In this document: piece by piece, positions 24,278 to 32,242 of the stretch | How positions within the stretch are numbered: position 1 is the first letter of the stretch | Layout of the letters: each line of letters starts with the position of its first letter | Assembly (NCBI GenBank): GCA_020637195.1 | Contig: JACJWK010000015.1 | Location: forward strand, 1 to 64,000 | Source of the DNA: Microthrixaceae bacterium | GTDB lineage: Bacteria; Actinomycetota; Acidimicrobiia; Acidimicrobiales; DATDAH01 | Direction: 5' to 3' | Length of the DNA: 64,000 nucleotides | Notes under the pieces: generated by a model | Databases searched by the model: none | Seen by the model: only the letters and a program-made list of their open reading frames with translations | Told to the model about the DNA's origin: nothing | Program-made: the position numbers and the translations under genes

Positions 24278-25681
24278 TCAGCCGACCGAGCCCTCCATCT
24301 GCAGCTCGATCAGGCGGGACCACTCGACCGCGTACTCCATGGGGAGGGTGCGGGTGACGGGCTCGATGAAGCCGTTCACCACCATGCCCATGGCCTGCTC
24401 CTCGGAGAGGCCCCGGCTCATCAGGTAGAAGAGCTGCTCGTCGGCCACCTTGGACACGGTGGCCTCGTGGCCGATGCGGGCGTCGCGGGCCCCCACCTCC
24501 ATGTAGGGGAAGGTGTCGGAGATGGAGTCCTCGTCGAGGATGAGGGCGTCGCACTGGACGTGGCTGACGCAGCCGGGGGCGTCGTCCTCGACCCGGACGA
24601 GCCCGCGGTAGCTGGTGCGGCCGCCGTCCTTGGAGATCGACTTGGAGACGATCTTCGACGTCGTCTCGGGGGCGGCGTGCACCATCTTGGCGCCGGCGTC
24701 CTGGTGCTGGCCCTCGCCGGCGTACGCCACCGAGAGCACCTCACCCGAGGCCTTGGGACCCACCATGTAGACCGCGGGGTACTTCATGGTGAGGCGGGAC
24801 CCGATGTTGCCGTCGATCCACTCCATGTGGCCTTCGGCCTCGACCCGCGCCCGCTTGGTGACCAGGTTGAACACGTTGCTCGACCAGTTCTGGATGGTCG
24901 TGTAGGTGACCCGGGCCGAGGGCTTGACCACGATCTCCACGACGGCGGAGTGCAGGGAGTCGCTGGTGTAGACCGGCGCCGAGCAGCCCTCGATGTAGTG
25001 CACCTGGGAGCCCTCGTCGGCGATGATCAGCGTCCGCTCGAACTGGCCCATGTTCTCGGCGTTGATGCGGAAGTAGGCCTGGAGCGGCATCTCCACCGAC
25101 ACGCCCGGGGGCACGTAGATGAAGCTGCCGCCGCTCCACACCGCGGTGTTGAGGGCGGCGAACTTGTTGTCGTTCTTGGGGATGACCGTGCCGAAGTAGG
25201 CCTTGACGATCTCGGGGTGCTCGCGCAGGGCCGTGTCCATGTCGGTGAAGATCACGCCCTGGGCCTCGAGGTCCTCGCGGTTGCGGTGGTAGACGACCTC
25301 GCTCTCGTACTGCGCCGTGACGCCGGCGAGGTACTTGCGCTCGGCCTCGGGGATGCCCAGCTTCTCGTAGGTGGACTTCACCGAGTCGGGCAGCTCGTCC
25401 CAGGCGTCGACCTGCTTGTCGGTGGGCTTGATGTAGTAGTAGATGTCGTCGAAGTAGATCTCCGACATGTCGCCACCCCAGTTGGGCATGGGTCGGCGCT
25501 CGAAGTGCTGGAGCGACTTCAGGCGGTTGTCCCGCATCCAGTCGGGCTCGCCCTTCATCCACGACATCTCCTGCACGATGTCGCGCGAGAGGCCCTTCTT
25601 GGGCTTGAAGACGTAGTCCTCCTCGTCGCTCCAGCCCAACTTGTAGCGCCCGAGGTCGAGGTCGAGCTCGCTGGTGGCCAT
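24278..25681 (-). CDS. sufB: Fe-S cluster assembly scaffold subunit SufB
   Basis: A 467-residue SufB. KKGLSRDIVQEMSWMKGEPDWM, YVPPGVSVEMPLQAYFRINAENMGQFERTLII and HYIEGCSAPVYTSDSLHSAVVEI (the conserved cysteine of the active site) are diagnostic, as is the C-terminal MSRGLSEEQAMGMVVNGFIEPV. It forms SufBC2D with SufC and SufD and assembles clusters. It stands alone here, 7.7 kb from sufD. Start is ATG with AGGAGCG ten bases upstream. A palindromic site resembling the sufC1 operator lies 69 bases upstream. Confidence 0.95.
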   Translation of the reverse strand: MATSELDLDLGRYKLGWSDEEDYVFKPKKGLSRDIVQEMSWMKGEPDWMRDNRLKSLQHFERRPMPNWGGDMSEIYFDDIYYYIKPTDKQVDAWDELPDSVKSTYEKLGIPEAERKYLAGVTAQYESEVVYHRNREDLEAQGVIFTDMDTALREHPEIVKAYFGTVIPKNDNKFAALNTAVWSGGSFIYVPPGVSVEMPLQAYFRINAENMGQFERTLIIADEGSQVHYIEGCSAPVYTSDSLHSAVVEIVVKPSARVTYTTIQNWSSNVFNLVTKRARVEAEGHMEWIDGNIGSRLTMKYPAVYMVGPKASGEVLSVAYAGEGQHQDAGAKMVHAAPETTSKIVSKSISKDGGRTSYRGLVRVEDDAPGCVSHVQCDALILDEDSISDTFPYMEVGARDARIGHEATVSKVADEQLFYLMSRGLSEEQAMGMVVNGFIEPVTRTLPMEYAVEWSRLIELQMEGSVG

Positions 25682-25749
25682 CGCTGCCGCTCCTGTGGTC
25701 GGGGGGTGGACCCGCCCGGTCGGGGTGCCCGTCGGCGCCGTCCGGGTCC

Positions 25750-25776
25750 GGTAATTACTCCTACGCCGATAGTAAC
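25750..25776. promoter_or_regulatory. Operator candidate upstream of sufB
   Basis: The core CTACGCCGATAG (25761-25772) has the same CTA-N6-TAG half-sites as the sufC1 operator and matches it at 10 of 12 bases. Read on the minus strand, flanks TTACTA and AGTAATTACC resemble the GTGGTAATAC flank of sufC1. Low GC for this genome supports a promoter here. It is inferred to be co-regulated with sufC1-sufS-sufU. Confidence 0.55.
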
Positions 25777-25870
25777 AAATCCCTCCGGCCGCGCCTCCTT
25801 CAGGCACCACGCGACCTGCCGATAGTGCCCGGAGGGCGCGCCGCGCCCCGGGCAGCGTGCGATCGAGGCG

Positions 25871-28735
25871 ATGGGCACACCGACGACGAGCGACGTGGAG
25901 GCCGGAACGGCCGAGGGCGCCCCTGCGCCGCCGGCCTTCGAGGACGCGCCGGTGGGCCTGGTGCTCGCCGATCCCTCGGGTCGGGTCCTCGCCGCGAACG
26001 CGAAGTGGCGTGAGATCACGGGGTTCTCGGGCGTCCTGCCCGTGGCCGACCACGAGGCGCTGGCGCTGTTGCACCCCGAGGACCAGCCGATGGTGCGCGA
26101 CGCCTGGGACGAGGCCTGCGCCCTCGGCCGGGAGCTGGAGGTCCGGGCCCGGGTCGTGCACCGCGACGGCGCCGTGCGCTGGGTGGACACCCGCGCGACG
26201 CCCGTGCTCGACCGGGACCGGACCGTCATGGGGTTCGCGGCCTCCGTGCTCGACCTCACCCACGTGCTCGACGACCGGGGCCGCCTGCCCGACGACGGTG
26301 GCCTCGCCCCCGAGGTCGTCGAGGCGCTCCCCCAGGGGGTGATGGTCTACGACCCGACCGGCGCCATCACCGCCTGCAACGCCGCCGCCCACGACCTGCT
26401 CGGCGTGTCCCGGGACGACCTGCTCGCGCGGCGGGTGCCGTGGGCCACCTGGGACCCGGTCGACGGCGAGGGCCTGCCCCTCGCCCCCGACGGGCTGCCC
26501 GCCGCCCGGGCGCTGCGGGGCGAGCCGTCGGTGAGCGCCGTGGTCGGGTTCACCCCGCCGGGCCGCAGCCGCGTGTGGGTGGACGTGTCCGCCCGCCGCC
26601 TCGACCGGGGCGCGGACCTGCCCGCCGGCACGGTGGTGGTCACCTTCGTGGACATCTCGCTGCGCAAGCGCACCGAGGAGGACCTGCGCGACAGCGAGGC
26701 ACACCTCCGGTCGCTGTCCGAGTCCGTCCCCGTCGGCGTGTTCCGCTGCAGCCTCGAAGGGCGCCTGACCTACGTCAACCCCCGCTGGACCGAGCTCACC
26801 GGGGTCGGCGGCACGGACATCTTCCGCCTGCACGCCTACGACCTCATCCACCCCGAGGACCGGGAGGCCACCCTCGCCGCCTGGGAGGCGACCCTGCCCC
26901 AGGGCGTGCGCTACGACGGCCAGTTCCGCATCGTCGACGCCGACGGCGAGCCCCGCTGGGTGCAGTGCCGGCTGAGCGTGGTGCGGGACAAGTTCGGCAC
27001 CCCGACGGGCACGATCGGGTCGTTCGAGGACGTGAGCGCCCTCGTCGACGCCCGCGAGCAGAACGCCCGCCTGGCCACGATCGTGGAGTCGACGACCGAC
27101 CTCGTCGTCATGATCGACGAGGAGACCGGCGCGGTCCTGTACGTGAACGGCGCCGCCCGCGACCTGCTCGGCATCGCCGACGACGACCTCGGCGACCTCG
27201 GTCTGCGCGACCTGCTCACCGACGAGTCCGAGGGCCTCTACATCGAAGACGTCCGCCCCGTGCTGCTCCGGGGCGACACCTGGAGCGGCGAGCTGGTCAT
27301 GCGCACGTCGAGCGGCGAGGACCGCCACGTCTGGCAGACGGTGGCGGGCGAGTTCGACAGCACCGGCGTGCTCGTGCGGGTGGCGATCATGGGCCGCGAC
27401 GTCACCGAGCGGCGCCAGGCCGAGAGCGTCCTGGCCCACCAGGCGACCCACGACCCCCTCACCGGTCTGCCGAACCGCTCGCTGCTGCTCAACCACCTCG
27501 AGCTGGCCCTCGCCCGGTCCCAGCGCGACCGCTCACGGGTCGGCCTGCTCTTCTTGGACCTCGACCGCTTCAAGTCGGTCAACGACAACCGCGGTCACGA
27601 CGTCGGCGACGAGCTGCTCCGCCAGGTGTCGCAACGGATCTCGGGCGTGCTGCGCCCGTCCGACACCGTCGCCCGGCTGGGCGGCGACGAGTTCGTCGTC
27701 CTGTTCGACGAGGTCGACGACCCCGACGACGCGGTGGCCGCCGCCCGACGGGTGTGCGACGCCATCGAGGACGACCCGTTCGGGATCGCCAGCCTCGAGC
27801 TGGTGATGACCACGAGCGCCGGGCTGGCGGTGTCCGCGCCCGGCGACGACCCCGAGACGCTCATCCGCAACGCCGACGAGGCCATGTACCGGGCCAAGGA
27901 GAAGGGCCGGGCCTGCCTCGAGGTCTACGACGAGGCGATGCGGCTTCGCACGACCAACCGCCGCATGCTCGCCGAGCAGCTGAGCACCGCGATCGCCGAC
28001 GGTGACATCGAGGTGCACTACCAGCCCCAGGTGAACCTGCGCACCGGCGCGGTGGTCAGCGTCGAGGCCCTGGCCCGGTGGAACCACCCGGGCCGCGGGC
28101 GGCTCGACCCCGACGAGTTCATCCAGCTCGCCGAGGACACCGGCCTCATCGTCGGCCTCGGCCTCAGCGTGTTGCACCGGGCCTGCGTCGACGCCGCGCG
28201 CTGGCACGACCAGCTCGGGCCCCAGGCGCCCCGGGTGGCCGTCAACCTCTCGTTGCGCCAGCTCGCCCAGAGCAACCTGCCCGAGCTGCTCGCCGAGATG
28301 ATCGCCAAGCTCGGCGTCGACCCCCAGCTCCTGTGCCTCGAGGTGCCCGAGTCGGTGCTCGTCGGCGACGTCGACACCGCGATCGCGTCGCTCGAGGCCC
28401 TCAGCGAGGTCGGCGTGTCGCTGGCCATCGACAACTTCGGCAAGGGCTCGGCCTCGCTGCTCAACCTGCAACGGCTGCCGGTGGACACGCTGAAGGTGGA
28501 CCGCTCGTTCGTCGACGGGCTCGGCCCCGACCCCGAGGACTCGGCCATCGCCGCCGCGATCATCGGACTGGCCCACAACCTCAACCTCGAGGTGATCGCG
28601 GAGGGCGTCGAGCTCGTCGAGCAGCTCGCCGAGCTCCGGGCCCTCGGGTGCGACGGCGGCCAGGGCTACCTGTTCGCGAAGCCCATGGACGCCGACGCCG
28701 TCCGCCCCTACTTCGGCCACGTCTTCGCGGTCTGA
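25871..28735 (+). CDS. PAS-GGDEF-EAL cyclic-di-GMP signalling protein
   Basis: A 954-residue cytoplasmic protein without membrane segments. Several PAS-type sensor domains occupy about residues 20-520 (VGLVLADPSGRVLAANAKWREITGF, GVFRCSLEGRLTYVNPRWTELTG, LVVMIDEETGAVLYVNGAARDLLG). GGDEF follows (RLGGDEFVVLF, about 601, intact active site), then EAL (VSVEALARWNHP, about 729). The EAL metal motif reads AIDNFGKGSASL (about 851) where active phosphodiesterases have DDFGTG, so hydrolysis may be weak and the EAL may mainly bind c-di-GMP. Start is ATG. Confidence 0.92.
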   Translation: MGTPTTSDVEAGTAEGAPAPPAFEDAPVGLVLADPSGRVLAANAKWREITGFSGVLPVADHEALALLHPEDQPMVRDAWDEACALGRELEVRARVVHRDGAVRWVDTRATPVLDRDRTVMGFAASVLDLTHVLDDRGRLPDDGGLAPEVVEALPQGVMVYDPTGAITACNAAAHDLLGVSRDDLLARRVPWATWDPVDGEGLPLAPDGLPAARALRGEPSVSAVVGFTPPGRSRVWVDVSARRLDRGADLPAGTVVVTFVDISLRKRTEEDLRDSEAHLRSLSESVPVGVFRCSLEGRLTYVNPRWTELTGVGGTDIFRLHAYDLIHPEDREATLAAWEATLPQGVRYDGQFRIVDADGEPRWVQCRLSVVRDKFGTPTGTIGSFEDVSALVDAREQNARLATIVESTTDLVVMIDEETGAVLYVNGAARDLLGIADDDLGDLGLRDLLTDESEGLYIEDVRPVLLRGDTWSGELVMRTSSGEDRHVWQTVAGEFDSTGVLVRVAIMGRDVTERRQAESVLAHQATHDPLTGLPNRSLLLNHLELALARSQRDRSRVGLLFLDLDRFKSVNDNRGHDVGDELLRQVSQRISGVLRPSDTVARLGGDEFVVLFDEVDDPDDAVAAARRVCDAIEDDPFGIASLELVMTTSAGLAVSAPGDDPETLIRNADEAMYRAKEKGRACLEVYDEAMRLRTTNRRMLAEQLSTAIADGDIEVHYQPQVNLRTGAVVSVEALARWNHPGRGRLDPDEFIQLAEDTGLIVGLGLSVLHRACVDAARWHDQLGPQAPRVAVNLSLRQLAQSNLPELLAEMIAKLGVDPQLLCLEVPESVLVGDVDTAIASLEALSEVGVSLAIDNFGKGSASLLNLQRLPVDTLKVDRSFVDGLGPDPEDSAIAAAIIGLAHNLNLEVIAEGVELVEQLAELRALGCDGGQGYLFAKPMDADAVRPYFGHVFAV

Positions 28736-28755
28736 GCCCAGCCGCCGCGGGGCTC
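28734..28755. terminator. Hairpin downstream of the GGDEF-EAL gene
   Basis: GAGCCC and GGGCTC form a 6-bp stem around a 10-base loop beginning at the stop codon. Weak by itself; no T-tract. Confidence 0.3.
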
Positions 28756-28787
28756 CGGTTCACCGCCCGGACCGGCCCTCGACCTGC

Positions 28788-28793
28788 CAGACT
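28788..28793 (+). promoter_or_regulatory. Possible -10 box for SGNH paralogue B
   Basis: CAGACT lies 7 bases before the GTG at 28801. It deviates from TANNNT at the second base only by position of A, so it is weak. Confidence 0.3.
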
Positions 28794-28800
28794 GCGCCCG

Positions 28801-30432
28801 GTGACTGCCCCGGAGCGGCCGGTGGGACCCATCTCATCCTGGGGGGAGACGGGCGAGATCGGCGCGGGCCCGCCGTCGGGCCCGCCCTGGTGGCTGGCCC
28901 CGCTGGTCGGCCTCACCGTGGTCGGCCTGCTCCTCTGGACCGGCCACGCCGAGGGCGCCCTGCTGCTCCTCGCGCTCGTCACGGCCCTGACCCTCGCCCG
29001 CCTCGTGTCGCCATCGTTCGACCGTCGCCTGTCGTGGCTGCTCGGGCGGGTCGCCCACGGGGCGGGGCGCCTGCTGGCGTGGCTGCTGCTCGGCGGCGTC
29101 ACGGTCCTCGTGGTGGTGCCCGTCTGGGTCGTCACGAGGCTCGGCCGCTACGACCCCCTCGACATCGGCGCCGCCGACGCGGGCCGGTGGGACGACGGCG
29201 GTCGGCGCTGGTGGCACCGGCGGCCGGACCAGCCGTTCACCAGGGAGGCTCGCCGTCCGGGGCGGCGGCGGCTCCACGCGGCCGGCCTGGTGCTGGTCCC
29301 GCTGGGCGCGCTGCTCCTCCTCGCCCTCCCCGCCCGCCACTTCGTCGCCGACCTGCGGGCGCCGTCGTCGGGGCCGGCGCCCGTCCCCTCCGCCGACGGC
29401 GGCGACCAGCCGGTCGCCGCCCCCGACACCCCGTGGGAGGTGACCGGCACGGGCCCGCAGCGCGACGGCGATCCCCTGCTGGCCCAGACGGACGAGTGGG
29501 CCGCCGAGGCCCTGGCCGGCCGGGTCCAGGTCACCGAGTACGACCCCACCAACATCCTGCGCATCCGCGACGCACACACCGAGTACTTCAACTACGAGGA
29601 CCGCGTGCGCCGGAGCTGGGAGCCCCCCACCGACGACCCGGGGCTCGATGTCTGGTTCTTCGGCTCCTCGATGCTGCTCGGGCCCTCCGTCATCCGCGAC
29701 GACCACACGGTGGCGTCCGAGGTGGCGCGGGCGGCCTGGGAGCAGGGCGGCATCCCCGTGCGGGCGTCGAACTTCGCGATCGGTGGCTACGAGACCTGGC
29801 AGCAGACCGTGCTGATGGCGCAGATGCTGACCGAGCGGCCCGCCCCCGACCTCGTCGTGTTCTACGGCGGGTACAACGACCTGCACAACTACATCACCCC
29901 GGGGGCGCCGACCGAGGTGTCGAACACCTGGGCGGGGGACTTCGAGCGCGCGCTGGAGGACTCGGGCGCCACGCTCCAGGTCCCGGCCGAGGACTCGGTC
30001 GCCCGCACCACCGGCTGGGACCCCGCCAACGCCGCCGCGGTCTACGACCGGGGCATCGAGGTCGCCCAGGACCTGCTCCGCGCCCGCGGGATCCCGTTCG
30101 CCAACTTCCTCCAGCCGTGCCTCTGGACCCGCGAGGCCGAGGCGGAGCGCGCCACGCTGGCACAGATCGGCACCGACGAGGAGTACCGGGCGTCCTTCGG
30201 TGCGGTCTACGACGCCGCCCGGGCCGCCATCACCGTGCCCGTCGTGGACCTCTCGGACGTGCTCGACGACCTGGCGGGGATCGTCTACTGGGACGAGGTG
30301 CACCACAACGAGGCCGGTACGGCCGCCGCCGGCCAGGCGGTCGAGCGCCACCTGCGCCCGCAGCTCCAGGCGCTGTGGGCCGACGGGAATGGAGGGGGCC
30401 CGACGACCGCATCCACCACGCCGTCGGCGTGA
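28801..30432 (+). CDS. Membrane-anchored SGNH-hydrolase-like protein (paralogue B)
   Basis: A 543-residue paralogue of the 19962-21629 product, with the same layout: membrane segments at about 30-110 and 160-180, then an outer SGNH-like domain. Block I reads WFFGSSMLLGPS, block III VVFYGGYNDLHN and block V YWDEVHHNEAGTA, so Ser, Asn and Asp-His are present. The shared LARLVSPSFDRRLSWLLGRVAHGAGRLL matches paralogue A strongly. It starts at GTG 66 bases after the c-di-GMP gene. It probably modifies a surface polymer. Confidence 0.75.
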   Translation: MTAPERPVGPISSWGETGEIGAGPPSGPPWWLAPLVGLTVVGLLLWTGHAEGALLLLALVTALTLARLVSPSFDRRLSWLLGRVAHGAGRLLAWLLLGGVTVLVVVPVWVVTRLGRYDPLDIGAADAGRWDDGGRRWWHRRPDQPFTREARRPGRRRLHAAGLVLVPLGALLLLALPARHFVADLRAPSSGPAPVPSADGGDQPVAAPDTPWEVTGTGPQRDGDPLLAQTDEWAAEALAGRVQVTEYDPTNILRIRDAHTEYFNYEDRVRRSWEPPTDDPGLDVWFFGSSMLLGPSVIRDDHTVASEVARAAWEQGGIPVRASNFAIGGYETWQQTVLMAQMLTERPAPDLVVFYGGYNDLHNYITPGAPTEVSNTWAGDFERALEDSGATLQVPAEDSVARTTGWDPANAAAVYDRGIEVAQDLLRARGIPFANFLQPCLWTREAEAERATLAQIGTDEEYRASFGAVYDAARAAITVPVVDLSDVLDDLAGIVYWDEVHHNEAGTAAAGQAVERHLRPQLQALWADGNGGGPTTASTTPSA

Positions 30433-30451
30433 CGGTCGCAGCGGCCCCGGC

Positions 30452-32242
30452 TCAGCCGTCGGTCGTGACGGCCCCGCGCGACCAGGTGTCGAACAGGGCG
30501 GCGTAGCGGCCCTCGTCGGCGACCAGGGCGTCGTGGGTGCCGAGCTCGGCGAGGCCGCCCGCGTCGACGACGCCGACCCGATCGGCCCGCTCGGCCGTGG
30601 AGAGCCGGTGGGCGATGACGATGACCGTGCGACCGGCCATGAGCCGGTCCATGGCGCCCTCGACCAGGGCCTCGGTGCCCGGGTCGAGGCTGGAGGTGGC
30701 CTCGTCGAGCACCAGGACGGCGGGGTCCGCCAGCGCGGCGCGGGCCAGCGACACGAGCTGCTTCTCGCCCGCGGACAGGCGCGAGCCCCGCTCGCGCACC
30801 TCGGTGTCCAGGCCGTCGGCCAGGGCGGCGAAGCGCTCGCGCGCCCCGATCACCTCGAGGGCGGCGTCGACGTCGTCATCGGTGGCGCCCCGCCGGCCGA
30901 TGCGCACGTTGTCGCGGATGGAACCCGCGAACAAGAAGCCCTCCTGGGGCACGACGACGATGCGCTCGCGCAGCGACCCGAGGGTGGCGTCGCGCAGGTC
31001 GGTGCCCCCGAAGCGGACCTCGCCGTCCACCGGGTCGTACAGGCGGGCGCACAGCTTCGCCAGGGTGGACTTGCCCGCTCCCGTGGGCCCCACCAGCGCG
31101 AGGCGCTCCCCCGCCGCGATCGTCAGGTCCACGTCGCGCAGCACCCGGGGGCCGTCGCCGTACGCGAACGACACGCCGCGGACCTCGAGGTCGCCGCGGG
31201 CGGGCAGGTCGACCGCGCCGGGGCGCTCCCGGACCTCGACGGGCTCGTCGAGCACCCCGAACACCTTCTGCAGCCCGGCGCCGGCGGACTGGACCGTGTT
31301 GAAGAGCTGGCTCAGCTGCTGCACCGGTTCGAACAGGTTCGAGAGGGTGAGCACGAAGAACGTCACCGTGCCGATCGTCACCACGTCCCGGCTGACGAGC
31401 CAACCCCCCACCCCGACGACGGCCGCCGTGGTGCCGATGCCGGCGAGCTCGATGATGGGCAGGTACCACGCCTGCACCTTCACCGAGCGCATGTGCGCGT
31501 CGTAGAGCACCTGGTTGCGCTCGGCGAACCGGCGGGTCTCGGTGGACTCCCGGCCGAAGGCCTGGATCACCCGCACCCCGGCGATGGACTCCTGGAGGTT
31601 CGACAGCGTGCCGCCGATCTGGTCGCGCACGACGAGGTAGGCCTCGTTGGAGTCGCGCTGGAACTTGATGCTGGCCAGGACCACGAAGGGCAGCGCGATC
31701 AGGCACACCAACGCGAGCTGCCAGGAGACGACGACGAGCACGACCACCGAGACGACCAGCAGGAGGATGTTGCTGACGAACTGGAGCAGGCCCATCTGCA
31801 CCAGCTCGGCCATCGAGTCGACGTCCGAGGTCATGCGCGACACGATCACCCCGGCCTTCTCCCGGTCGTAGAAGGGCATCGACAGGCGCTGGAGCTTGTC
31901 GAAGACGCGGAGGCGCAGGTCCCGCAGGAACGACTCCCCCACCTGGCTGATCACCCGCACCTGCGCCCGGAACACGACGTAGGCCACCGCCGCGACCACC
32001 ACGTAGGCCGCCACCGCGGCGTTCAGGGCACCGGCGTCGCCGGCCGAGATCCCGTGGTCGATGCCGTAGCGCACGAGCAGCGGCCCCGCGAGCGTGGTCG
32101 AGGTCCACAGGACCAGCAGCACGACGCCGAGGGCCACGCGACGCCGGTACGGCCCGAGCATCCGTCCCGAGCGGCGCAGGACCCGCCGCGCCGCCTCGGC
32201 GTCCAGCTTGTCGGCCTCGTCCACCCCGACCTCGCGGATCAC
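30452..32242 (-). CDS. ABC exporter half-transporter (subunit 2)
   Basis: A 596-residue fusion of a six-helix membrane domain (about 40-330) and an ATPase domain (about 360-590). Walker A is GPTGAGKST, the signature is the atypical LSAGEKQLVSLARA, and Walker B is VLVLDEATSSLD with the catalytic glutamate. Its GTG overlaps the stop of the partner gene (GTGA). The two proteins are expected to form a heterodimeric multidrug- or lipid-type exporter like BmrC/BmrD or TmrA/TmrB. The substrate is unknown. Confidence 0.87.
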   Translation of the reverse strand: MIREVGVDEADKLDAEAARRVLRRSGRMLGPYRRRVALGVVLLVLWTSTTLAGPLLVRYGIDHGISAGDAGALNAAVAAYVVVAAVAYVVFRAQVRVISQVGESFLRDLRLRVFDKLQRLSMPFYDREKAGVIVSRMTSDVDSMAELVQMGLLQFVSNILLLVVSVVVLVVVSWQLALVCLIALPFVVLASIKFQRDSNEAYLVVRDQIGGTLSNLQESIAGVRVIQAFGRESTETRRFAERNQVLYDAHMRSVKVQAWYLPIIELAGIGTTAAVVGVGGWLVSRDVVTIGTVTFFVLTLSNLFEPVQQLSQLFNTVQSAGAGLQKVFGVLDEPVEVRERPGAVDLPARGDLEVRGVSFAYGDGPRVLRDVDLTIAAGERLALVGPTGAGKSTLAKLCARLYDPVDGEVRFGGTDLRDATLGSLRERIVVVPQEGFLFAGSIRDNVRIGRRGATDDDVDAALEVIGARERFAALADGLDTEVRERGSRLSAGEKQLVSLARAALADPAVLVLDEATSSLDPGTEALVEGAMDRLMAGRTVIVIAHRLSTAERADRVGVVDAGGLAELGTHDALVADEGRYAALFDTWSRGAVTTDG

